DNA from: Phycisphaerales bacterium
GTDB taxonomy: Bacteria > Planctomycetota > Phycisphaerae > Phycisphaerales > JAGLTS01
Direction of reading: 5' to 3'
NCBI GenBank assembly: GCA_023135165.1
Contig: JAGLTS010000066.1
Coordinates: 1 to 58,113, forward strand
Length of the DNA stretch: 58,113 bases
The position numbers and the translations under genes were made by a program. The notes under the pieces were generated by a model that saw only the letters and a program-made list of their open reading frames with translations, was not told the DNA's origin and ran no database searches. Each line of letters begins with the position of its first letter. Position 1 is the stretch's first letter. Of the stretch, positions 24,304-31,518 are shown piece by piece.

Positions 24304-25395
24304 TCATTCCTCAGCGCCCTGCTCGCCGTCTTCTTCTGGCACTTCCACGAGAATCCAGACATCTTCCCGTTTCCAGTTCTGGCCAGCCGCTACCTTCCAC
24401 CGCTGTGGATCCCACCCAACGATGCCTGTGGTCATGCTCGCCCACAACTCGGCTTGTTTCTCCAATGTGTCATCGGCGTCTGACGTTCTGGAGGCGAGTA
24501 TCGCTCCGCTGAGGTCCGCTTGGGAGAGGTTCGCCATGCAGAGATTCACCATGTAGAGGTTCGCCCTACTGAGGTTCGCCCTACTGAGATCCACCTCGAT
24601 GATGTACGCCCCGAAGAGGTCCGCGTCGCTGAGGTTCACCCCGCTGAGATCCACATCGGTGATGATCGCCCCACTGAGGTTCGCCCTCCAGAGGCTCACC
24701 CCACTGAAATCCCCCGAACCGACGAACGACCCGCTGAGGTCCACGTCCCAAAGCTTCGCCTTCCGGAAGTCCACCCCGCCGAGCTGTGCCCCCTGGAGGT
24801 TCGCGTGGCTGAGGTCCACACCGGAGAGGTTCGCGCTGTCGAGGATCGCGCCGCTGAGGTCCGCCCTCCGGAGTTTCGCCTCTCTGAGGTCTGCCCCTTC
24901 GAGGTTCGCACTGCTGAGGTCCACATCTTCGAGGTTCGCCCCACTGAGCTTCGCATCGGTGAGGATCGCCCCGCTCAACACTGATCTCCTCAAATCCTGT
25001 CCAGCAAGATCTATTCCTGGCAGATATGCGCCCACGTTGTCATCGCCGGAGAGGTTGATCCCCATGAGCGGCACTTCTTCAGCAATGAGGTCGGCGAGAG
25101 CCTCCGCCCTCCCGCCGCTGCCGCCCTTTCCTTGAGCAGTGTTAATTACCTGCCACGCCTGGAAGATCTTCCCATTCCGGCGACCATCCGCTTCCAGGAA
25201 CCACATAACTACCGCAATCAGAACCGCCAGGCGTGCGAACTGGGTCACAACGTCCAGGAAGCCCGAGCAACTCAGGCGATATGAGATCCACTCGCACACC
25301 CACTCGAAGCGATGGATCGGTCTGGCCCACTTGTGACGAATCCTCTCCCGCCGCTCGGCCCAACTCTCCGGAGGGATTGGGCGATTATCCGACAT
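24304..25395 (-). CDS. pentapeptide-repeat membrane protein
   Basis: A 363-residue protein in three parts: a basic cytosolic head, one membrane segment (VVTQFARLAVLIAVVMWFLE, about residues 48-67) followed by the family stretch RRNGKIFQAWQVINTAQGKG, and about 30 pentapeptide repeats of A(D/N)LSG type from about residue 105 to 320, folding as a right-handed beta-helix. The function is unknown; cyanobacteria and others have the same membrane type. GGAGG 7 bases before ATG 25395 fixes the start. Because of the repeats, the plus strand shows long mirror-image open frames, which are not genes. Confidence 0.88.
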   Translation of the reverse strand: MSDNRPIPPESWAERRERIRHKWARPIHRFEWVCEWISYRLSCSGFLDVVTQFARLAVLIAVVMWFLEADGRRNGKIFQAWQVINTAQGKGGSGGRAEALADLIAEEVPLMGINLSGDDNVGAYLPGIDLAGQDLRRSVLSGAILTDAKLSGANLEDVDLSSANLEGADLREAKLRRADLSGAILDSANLSGVDLSHANLQGAQLGGVDFRKAKLWDVDLSGSFVGSGDFSGVSLWRANLSGAIITDVDLSGVNLSDADLFGAYIIEVDLSRANLSRANLYMVNLCMANLSQADLSGAILASRTSDADDTLEKQAELWASMTTGIVGWDPQRWKVAAGQNWKREDVWILVEVPEEDGEQGAEE

Positions 25396-25470
25396 GGTGA
25401 AACCTCCCGCATCCAGATTACCATCCAACCGGCCGGGAATGACACGGGCAGAAGTGCGCTACTGAAGGTT

Positions 25471-25498
25471 TTCTCACAGGTAGACCGCGATGCTCCGC
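25471..25498 (+). repeat. direct repeat, right copy beside the pentapeptide gene
   Basis: TTCTCACAGGTAGACCGCGA and following bases, matching 24231-24258 in the same orientation. It lies between the pentapeptide gene start and the stop of the next gene. Confidence 0.6.
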
Positions 25499-25546
25499 AC
25501 CTTCAGCTTCCAGAATGCACGCGATTACGATCTTGTTGTTCTGGCG

Positions 25547-26677
25547 CTACTCGCCTGCCGGGAGATCGATCGGCGGTGACGCGGGCTCCGGCTCCTCTTC
25601 GGGCGCCGGCTCGGGTACCGCTGTCGGCTCATCCGGGATCACAGGCTCGGGCTGTTCAACAGGGGCAGGGTCGTCCGCTGTCGGCATGGCCGGCGCTTCG
25701 GGTTCTTCTTCTTCCGCTTCTTCAGGCTCGGGCGGCTCGCCGGTGTAGATGATGATGTCCGCTCGATCGAAGTCGTCTTCCTCCAAAGTCGGCCCATCCT
25801 TGGACACGAAGCTGATCGTCAAGATCCGCAGCATGGGGTTGCGCCGGCGCAGCATGGCGACGATGCCGCCGTCGAAATCGCTGTGGAATGCGCCGTTGAC
25901 GTGGAAGACCGGTGCGCCGCGCGGGTTCCGCTGGTGCGCCATGTAGGTCACATCCGCCATCGTCGTGTCCCACACAGTCTGTGCGCGGAAGATCGCATCC
26001 AGCGTGCCGTGCACCGGCATGTGCCCCATGACCTCATCGAATCGCCGGCGGTACTCGCCCGTCGGAAGCACATCGGGTATGGCGACGGTGCGCCGCTGCT
26101 CGGGCGTCAGGGCGCGCAACGCGAGGAAACCCTCAGTGCGCGCCAGCTTCACGTACCGCCTCGGCGCGTTCGATGCGTAGACGTGCCAGCCCCGCTCCTT
26201 CGCCAGATTCACGAGCGGTGCGTAGGCCTCGTCGTAGTTGCCCCACAAATCGACGCGCTCGCGGAAAATCTCATCGACATCCTTGCTCTTGGTCGCGCCG
26301 ATGTCCGCGAGCCAGTCGTCGATGTACGCCTGCTGATCGCGCGTGAACATCTCCATCGCCAAGGCTGCCTGGCCGTCCCACACGTCGAGCACAGCGAGTT
26401 TCGTGTCATGCCCGACCTGATCGTCGTGGCGTTCGCCGAGCATGACGACATCCGCCCAGGCGATCGCATCGCGCACCTGAGGCCAATGCATGGGTTTGCC
26501 CGTGTCGGCGCCGCGGCCGATGAAGATCGGTCGCCCGTGCGGCGGGGCGGGCTGGACCTGGGCGTGCGCCCAGTTCTGTTTCGTGCGAAGGTACGCCGGT
26601 TCGTCCACAAAGGATGGCGCGGCGCAGCCGGCTGCCAGAAGCGACGCTGCCAACATCAGCGAGATGATCTGTTTCAT
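25547..26677 (-). CDS. ChaN family (heme-binding-type) lipoprotein
   Basis: A 376-residue lipoprotein: signal peptide with lipobox AAGC (Cys18), then a ChaN-like domain with VVMLGERHDDQVGH (family GE.H motif), LAMEMFTRDQQ and VFHVNGAFHSDFDGGIV. ChaN of Campylobacter binds heme as a dimer; heme binding here is inference. The last 70 residues are a Glu/Pro-rich tail (EPEEAEEEEPEAPAMPTADD), unusual for the family and probably a flexible spacer. rpiA lies 69 bp upstream on the same strand. Confidence 0.82.
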   Translation of the reverse strand: MKQIISLMLAASLLAAGCAAPSFVDEPAYLRTKQNWAHAQVQPAPPHGRPIFIGRGADTGKPMHWPQVRDAIAWADVVMLGERHDDQVGHDTKLAVLDVWDGQAALAMEMFTRDQQAYIDDWLADIGATKSKDVDEIFRERVDLWGNYDEAYAPLVNLAKERGWHVYASNAPRRYVKLARTEGFLALRALTPEQRRTVAIPDVLPTGEYRRRFDEVMGHMPVHGTLDAIFRAQTVWDTTMADVTYMAHQRNPRGAPVFHVNGAFHSDFDGGIVAMLRRRNPMLRILTISFVSKDGPTLEEDDFDRADIIIYTGEPPEPEEAEEEEPEAPAMPTADDPAPVEQPEPVIPDEPTAVPEPAPEEEPEPASPPIDLPAGE

Positions 26678-26745
26678 ACCCACACGATCACGCACCGACG
26701 CCCGCGCGTCAACCACCCCACGGCGACCGATGTGCCGTCGATCAG

Positions 26746-27444
26746 TCAACCCCCGCTGTCCGCCTCGCCCGCAGCGCGCGGAGCCTCGCGGCGCTCGATC
26801 GAATCATCCGCCCGTTCGATGAGCACGACATCCGCCTCGCCTACAAAAAGCCCGTGTCCCACCACGCCGGGCATCGAGTTCAGCACGAAGTCGGCTGACT
26901 CCGCTGTGTGGCTCCCAAGCGTCACATCCACGATCGGGTTGCCATCATCGGTGAGGATGCGCCGGCCGGCTTCATCCAGGCGAATCGTCCCAGCCATGCC
27001 CAACGCTTCCAGCCGGGTCTGGATCGACGCCTCGCCGAACGCGAGCAGCTCGATCGGCAGCCGATACCTCTCCCCCAGCCGACCGACCAGTTTCGACTCG
27101 TCGATCACGTAGACCGTGCGCTGTGCAACCTGGGCGATCATCTTCTCGCGCGTCATCGCCCCGCCCGCGCCTTTGATCATGTCGAGGTTTGGGTCCACCT
27201 CATCGGCACCGTCGAAGAGGTAGTCAACCGCTGCGACCTGCTCGAATGGATCAACGCGCAGGCTGAGCGATGTAGCAAGCTCAGCGGAGCGAATGCTCGT
27301 CGCCACGCATCGCACATCGAGCCTGCGCGCAGCGAGCGCGCGAATGCAGCGTGATGCAGCCCGCCCGGTGCCAAGCCCGACGACCATGCCCGACTCGATC
27401 GGTTCGACTGCTGCCTGCGCCAGTGGATCATCCATGCCCGTCAT
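26746..27444 (-). CDS. rpiA: ribose-5-phosphate isomerase A
   Basis: It interconverts ribose-5-phosphate and ribulose-5-phosphate in the pentose-phosphate pathway. The 232-residue length is normal. Family motifs: GLGTGRAASRCIRAL, DGADEVDPN with catalytic Asp, KGAGGAMTREK with the active-site Lys and Glu, and GLFVGEADVVL near the end. Either ATG 27444 or ATG 27435 could start the protein; no ribosome site decides. Confidence 0.93.
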   Translation of the reverse strand: MTGMDDPLAQAAVEPIESGMVVGLGTGRAASRCIRALAARRLDVRCVATSIRSAELATSLSLRVDPFEQVAAVDYLFDGADEVDPNLDMIKGAGGAMTREKMIAQVAQRTVYVIDESKLVGRLGERYRLPIELLAFGEASIQTRLEALGMAGTIRLDEAGRRILTDDGNPIVDVTLGSHTAESADFVLNSMPGVVGHGLFVGEADVVLIERADDSIERREAPRAAGEADSGG

Positions 27445-27719
27445 TGTATCCAACCCGCAGCGCGCTCCATCCCCCACAACCCCCACCTGGCTCGGCCATC
27501 TTGGTCGGGGCAAAACGCAGGGCCGGGAAACTCAGACGATCTGGAAAGTCCCCAGCGGGCTGCGGGACGACTTCGTTGAGCCAATCCTGTCCAGGCAGCC
27601 CAGAACGCAGGGGCATCCTGCGGAGCGGGGCTGCTTGTCGGTGAGGGAGGTCGAAACTACCCTTGACCCGCGAAATGGCTGGCGGACGGACCGCTGGCCG
27701 ACGCTGTGAGCGGCGCTGC

Positions 27720-28151
27720 ATGCACTTTGACCTTGTCGATCGCGTTATCGAGCAGTCCGAAGGCAGGATTGTGACCATCAAACAGGTGTCCTCCGCGGAG
27801 GAGTACCTGGGCGATCATTTTCCGGGTTTCCCCGTCCTGCCCGGTGTGATGATGCTCGAAGCGATGATCGCAGCGGGGCGACGCATGCTCGGCAAGCCCA
27901 GGCTCGTCCTCGGCTCGGTCAAGGCGCTTCGCTACGGCAGCATGGTCCGGCCCGGCGAAACGCTCCGCTGCGAGGTAACGCTCAGCAAAGACCACGGCGA
28001 CGGCACCTACACCTGCAAAGGAACCGGCAAGGTTCTCCGCCACGATACACAAGACGATCAGCCCGAGACAGCGGTCACAGGCAGATTCACGCTCCGACCC
28101 GTCACACCACACACCACCCGAGAACAGGTCCACGAACATGACACGCGATGA
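27720..28151 (+). CDS. FabZ-like 3-hydroxyacyl-ACP dehydratase
   Basis: A 143-residue single hot-dog fold. GDHFPGFPVLPGVMMLEAM holds the catalytic His and Glu of FabZ, and the strand LVLGSVKALRYGSMVRPGE follows. It dehydrates 3-hydroxyacyl-ACP to enoyl-ACP. Its stop overlaps the start of the acyl-carrier gene by 14 bases, and a second dehydratase-like gene follows, so the trio probably forms an operon for a dedicated acyl pathway rather than general fatty-acid synthesis (inference). Confidence 0.88.
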   Translation: MHFDLVDRVIEQSEGRIVTIKQVSSAEEYLGDHFPGFPVLPGVMMLEAMIAAGRRMLGKPRLVLGSVKALRYGSMVRPGETLRCEVTLSKDHGDGTYTCKGTGKVLRHDTQDDQPETAVTGRFTLRPVTPHTTREQVHEHDTR

Positions 28152-28521
28152 AATCCTGACAACGGTGACCGAAGTGCTCGAAGAGGCGCTCGGCGTCGAT
28201 GAGGAAGATGTCACGCCCGAGGCTACGCTCATCGGCGATCTCGAAGCGGAGTCCATCGACTTCCTCGACATCGTCTTCCGCATCGAAAAGGCGTTCGACG
28301 TCAAGATCGAGCAGGGCGAACTCTTCCCTGACAACGTCGCCCAGAACCCCGAGTTTGTCCAGGATGGCAAGGTCACACAGAAGGGCATCACTGCACTCAA
28401 GGAACGCCTGCCTCACGTGGACTTCACCGAGTTCGAGCAAGATCCGGATGTCACCAAGGTCGGCGACATCTTCACCGTCGACACCATCGTCCGGTTCGTC
28501 GAACGCAAACTCGCCGCGTAG
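28138..28521 (+). CDS. acyl carrier protein-like protein
   Basis: A 127-residue acidic protein. LIGDLEAESIDFLDIVFRIE is the phosphopantetheine attachment region, with Ser in ESIDFLD where housekeeping ACPs have DSL. It is longer than a typical 80-residue ACP because of an insertion after helix 2 (ELFPDNVAQNPEFVQDGKVT). The unusual motif and length suggest a specialised carrier rather than AcpP. It is translationally coupled to the upstream dehydratase. Confidence 0.85.
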   Translation: MTRDEILTTVTEVLEEALGVDEEDVTPEATLIGDLEAESIDFLDIVFRIEKAFDVKIEQGELFPDNVAQNPEFVQDGKVTQKGITALKERLPHVDFTEFEQDPDVTKVGDIFTVDTIVRFVERKLAA

Positions 28522-28536
28522 CACCGAGGTCCAACC

Positions 28537-29058
28537 ATGCGGTGGATGTGGATCGACCGAATCCTCGAGCTGGAACCCGCCAAGCGCATGGTGGCGATCA
28601 AGAACGTCACCCTCGCTGAGGAACACCTGCACGATCACTTCCCCACACAGGTGATCGACGGTGAGACGCACTCCGCACTGCCGATCATGCCCGCCTGCTT
28701 CATCATCGAAGGGATGGCGCAGACGGCGGGCATTCTCGTCGGCCACGCCTCGAACTTCCAGGAAAAGGTCATCCTCGCCAAAATCACCAAGGCTGAGCTA
28801 CGCCGTGATGTCATCCCGGGTGACACGATCCGCTACGAAGCTGTGATCGACCGTCTCGACCCGCTCGGCGCTTCCACGACGGGCACGATCAGCGTCTTCG
28901 ACCATAGCTGTGGCTCGTGGACCGAGATCGGCGACATCGAGCTGTTCTTCAGCCACGTCGATCAGAACAGGGCGGGCGTGGAGTTCCCCGAGGAGAACTT
29001 CGTCTTCGGCTCGAACTTCGAGGCGCTGCTCAGCGCATCGAACCTGCCGAACCTCTGA
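28537..29058 (+). CDS. FabZ/FabA-like hot-dog dehydratase
   Basis: A 173-residue hot-dog protein. HDHFPTQVI followed by a 10-residue insertion and LPIMPACFIIEGMAQTAGIL gives the active-site His and Glu positions; AELRRDVIPGDTIRYEA is the later strand pair. The insertion between His and Pro-rich loop and the C-terminal extension (GVEFPEENFVFGSNFEALLS) distinguish it from the paralogue at 27720. It might act on a different chain length or be non-catalytic. It starts 15 bp after the carrier gene. Confidence 0.8.
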   Translation: MRWMWIDRILELEPAKRMVAIKNVTLAEEHLHDHFPTQVIDGETHSALPIMPACFIIEGMAQTAGILVGHASNFQEKVILAKITKAELRRDVIPGDTIRYEAVIDRLDPLGASTTGTISVFDHSCGSWTEIGDIELFFSHVDQNRAGVEFPEENFVFGSNFEALLSASNLPNL

Positions 29059-29110
29059 CCGTAACACGCGCACACCTCCCCAAAGCCGCAGAAACTTGTT
29101 CCTGCGGGAA

Positions 29111-29131
29111 CGCGAAGCCGCAAGCGGCCGG
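29111..29131. repeat. 21-bp palindromic repeat shared with the kinase gene
   Basis: CGCGAAGCCGCAAGCGGCCG plus one G, with the inner hairpin GCCGC-AA-GCGGC, is identical to 32196-32216 inside the kinase coding sequence. Here it is intergenic. Confidence 0.7.
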
Positions 29132-29151
29132 GCGTGACTCCGAAGCATAGA

Positions 29152-29460
29152 ATGATCGCCATGGACCAGCAGCAAGCGCGGAGCAACCCGGGCATCCCCT
29201 TTGACCGCATGAGGCGGGTGTATGTCTCCGTGAACCGCCAGCCGAGCTGGGTGGTCCGCGCGGCGCTTTACACCGGTGCGACGGTGATGCTGGCTGTCGT
29301 GCTGCTGATCGTCATTCCCGCGCTGCTCGCCTTTCTGATCGTGTTCGCGCTGCTGTCGCTCGTCCATCGGCTGCGCGCTGCCGTGACGGGCAGCCTGCCC
29401 CGACGCGACGGCAGGAAGAACGTCATCGTGATCCGACGCGACGACCACCCGGGCACGTAG
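29152..29460 (+). CDS. small membrane protein, function unknown
   Basis: About 102 residues with one long hydrophobic segment (ATVMLAVVLLIVIPALLAFL and on to LIVFALLSLV) and a basic tail ending KNVIVIRRDDHPGT. No family recognised. Start may be ATG 29152 (MIAMDQQQ) or ATG 29161. It lies between the dehydratase trio and the Nif3-like gene on the same strand. Confidence 0.6.
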   Translation: MIAMDQQQARSNPGIPFDRMRRVYVSVNRQPSWVVRAALYTGATVMLAVVLLIVIPALLAFLIVFALLSLVHRLRAAVTGSLPRRDGRKNVIVIRRDDHPGT

Positions 29461-29519
29461 CGGCCGATCCGAATCGACCTCGCTTGTGTCAGCGGCGACG
29501 GCGCGGTACCAATCGATCC

Positions 29520-30656
29520 ATGCAATGCAGAGAACTGATCCGCAGGCTCGGCCACATCGCGCCACTCTATCTCGCGGAGGAGTGGGACAACGTCGGACTG
29601 TTGCTCGGAAAATGTGGCAGCGATGTCACCAGTGTGCTCCTCACGATCGACATGACGCCCGATGTCATTGAAGAGGCGACCGGACTCGGCATCCAACTTG
29701 TCGTCGCTTACCACCCGGTCATCTTCGACCCGATCAAGTCCCTCGCCGACACGACCGTCAAGGGCGCGATGCTCATCGACGTGCTCCATGCGGGGATGGG
29801 CGTGTACTGCCCGCACACCGCGCTCGACGCCGTCGCCGGGGGCGTAACGGACTGGCTCTGCGACGGACTCGAACCGGAAGACAAGGCGGGCAGGGGTGGT
29901 GATCGACGCGCGCTCGTCCCCTTCGAGTCCCAGCCGCCGACGCAGCAGTGCAAGCTCGTCACCTTCGTGCCTCACAACGAAGTTGACCGCATCCGCGGCG
30001 CGCTCGCCACTGCGGGGGCCGGTCTGATCGGCATGTACGAGCAGTGCTCCTTCTCATCGCCCGGCACAGGAACATTCCGCGCACGCAAAGGCGCGAACCC
30101 CACTGTGGGCGAAGTCGAGCAGCTTGAACATGTGCGAGAGGTCCGCCTCGAAATGGTCCTGTCCAAGTCGAGCATCCCCCTCGCCATCGAGACGCTTCAG
30201 CGCTTCCACCCGTACGAAGAGTCCGCCATCGATGTCCACAAACTGCAGCCCATCCCCGATCGGAGCCAAGGCCTCGGCAGGCGACTTGTACTCGATCAGC
30301 CGGTGACGTTTGTCGGCCTGATGAACAGATTCCGCGACCGACTCAGCATCGACCATGCGAAGTACCGTGATGTGTCCGCCGGCAAGCCGATTCAGACGAT
30401 CGGCGTTTGCCCCGGTTCGGGCGGGTCGCTTCTCCAGACCGCGATCGACCAGGGCTGCGAGCTTTTCGTCACAGGCGAGATGCGGCATCACGATGTGCTC
30501 AGCGCCGCCATCCAGGGCTGCTCGGTCATCCTGGCGGGGCACACGAACACCGAGCGCGGCTATCTTCCGATCTACAAGGATCTCATCGTCGAGCGCTGCC
30601 CCGACATCACGGTCCACATCAGCGAAGCCGACCGCACCGCGCTCTTGACGTATTGA
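29520..30656 (+). CDS. Nif3-like dinuclear metal-centre protein
   Basis: A 378-residue member of the YbgI/Nif3 (DUF34) family. LAEEWDNVGLLLGK, VVAYHPVIFDPIKSL and MGVYCPHTALDAV at the N-terminus, and VTGEMRHHDVLSA with GHTNTERGYLP at the C-terminus, supply the metal ligands. The central 100-residue PII-like insertion (CKLVTFVPHNEVDRIRGAL) marks the long form. Its activity is debated; GTP cyclohydrolase-like or metal-chaperone roles have been proposed. ATG 29520 is the family start. It converges with the sigma-factor gene, 18 bp apart. Confidence 0.9.
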   Translation: MQCRELIRRLGHIAPLYLAEEWDNVGLLLGKCGSDVTSVLLTIDMTPDVIEEATGLGIQLVVAYHPVIFDPIKSLADTTVKGAMLIDVLHAGMGVYCPHTALDAVAGGVTDWLCDGLEPEDKAGRGGDRRALVPFESQPPTQQCKLVTFVPHNEVDRIRGALATAGAGLIGMYEQCSFSSPGTGTFRARKGANPTVGEVEQLEHVREVRLEMVLSKSSIPLAIETLQRFHPYEESAIDVHKLQPIPDRSQGLGRRLVLDQPVTFVGLMNRFRDRLSIDHAKYRDVSAGKPIQTIGVCPGSGGSLLQTAIDQGCELFVTGEMRHHDVLSAAIQGCSVILAGHTNTERGYLPIYKDLIVERCPDITVHISEADRTALLTY

Positions 30657-30674
30657 TTGAGACCGATCGCGTCG

Positions 30675-31454
30675 TCAACCCGGAAATGCCAGCAGCGCCC
30701 GCAGTTCAGCCAGTTCCGCATCGACCTCGCGCGTATCCGCCGGGTCCGCCAACGTCTCCGCCACGACAGTCCGCATCTCTCGCTGCACCTTCCGCTTGAC
30801 GGTCTGCACCATGCTGTAGATGACATGGGCATCGGCAGCGCCAACCTCCTCGGCAAGCTGGTCAACGGGTGTCTGCGCGCCGCCGCACCGGGCCGGTTGC
30901 AGCACGCGCGCGTCGAAGATCCGCCACTGATCCGCCATCCCGTCACCGAGGCAGGCTACTTCCGTTCGGCGAATCGCCTCATCGAGGACCGCCGTCGCCC
31001 ATTGTCGATCGAACGCCCGCGCCGGGTCGTCATCTTTCGCAGGTTCCGCCGCTTCGAGCAGTCGCAGATCGTCCGGCACGAACACAACCGGCCTGTCGCC
31101 GGTGCGTCCGTGCTGCTTGCGGTGCTCATCCACCACGAACCGCTCCAGCGCCGTCACGAGCAGCGACCGGAACCTGCCACGATCCGGGTCCGCCCGCTCG
31201 ACCAGGTCGCGGTCGAGCATCACATCGGCGAGAAACCCCTGCGTCAGGTCCGCCGCCTCATGCGTACCACAGCCTTTCCTGCGAAGGTAGGCGTACACCG
31301 GGCTCCAGTACCGGCTGAGCAACTCTCCGAGATCGGCGCGATTCTCCCGAGCGCCCGCGATCAGTGTCCAACTCGTTGTCTTGAAACGACTTGCAGTTCG
31401 CCCCGGCTCCACAACGCCCTCCCTCGCTTGCCCAACACCCTCTCTTCTGTCCAC
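30675..31454 (-). CDS. ECF-type RNA polymerase sigma factor
   Basis: A 259-residue protein with region 2 (RYWSPVYAYLRRKGCGTHEA and ADLTQGFLADVM) and, after a long linker, a region-4-like helix pair (VDQLAEEVGAADAHVIYSMV then QTVKRKVQREMRTVV). The large inter-domain and long length resemble planctomycete ECF groups linked with Ser/Thr kinases. The start is a GTG at 31454. It diverges from the kinase gene with about 64 bp between starts, so the two probably share control. No anti-sigma factor is adjacent; kinase phosphorylation could replace it (inference). Confidence 0.8.
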   Translation of the reverse strand: MDRREGVGQAREGVVEPGRTASRFKTTSWTLIAGARENRADLGELLSRYWSPVYAYLRRKGCGTHEAADLTQGFLADVMLDRDLVERADPDRGRFRSLLVTALERFVVDEHRKQHGRTGDRPVVFVPDDLRLLEAAEPAKDDDPARAFDRQWATAVLDEAIRRTEVACLGDGMADQWRIFDARVLQPARCGGAQTPVDQLAEEVGAADAHVIYSMVQTVKRKVQREMRTVVAETLADPADTREVDAELAELRALLAFPG

Positions 31455-31518
31455 AATCTACACCAATCCCGGCTAGATGCATCCCTTTTCTCCGTACTCG
31501 TGGCAGGAAGAACCCACC

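Noticed and set aside
24520..24984. Long plus-strand frame full of EVRP.EV repeats
   Set aside because: It is the mirror image of the pentapeptide repeats coded on the minus strand, so its periodicity is a by-product.
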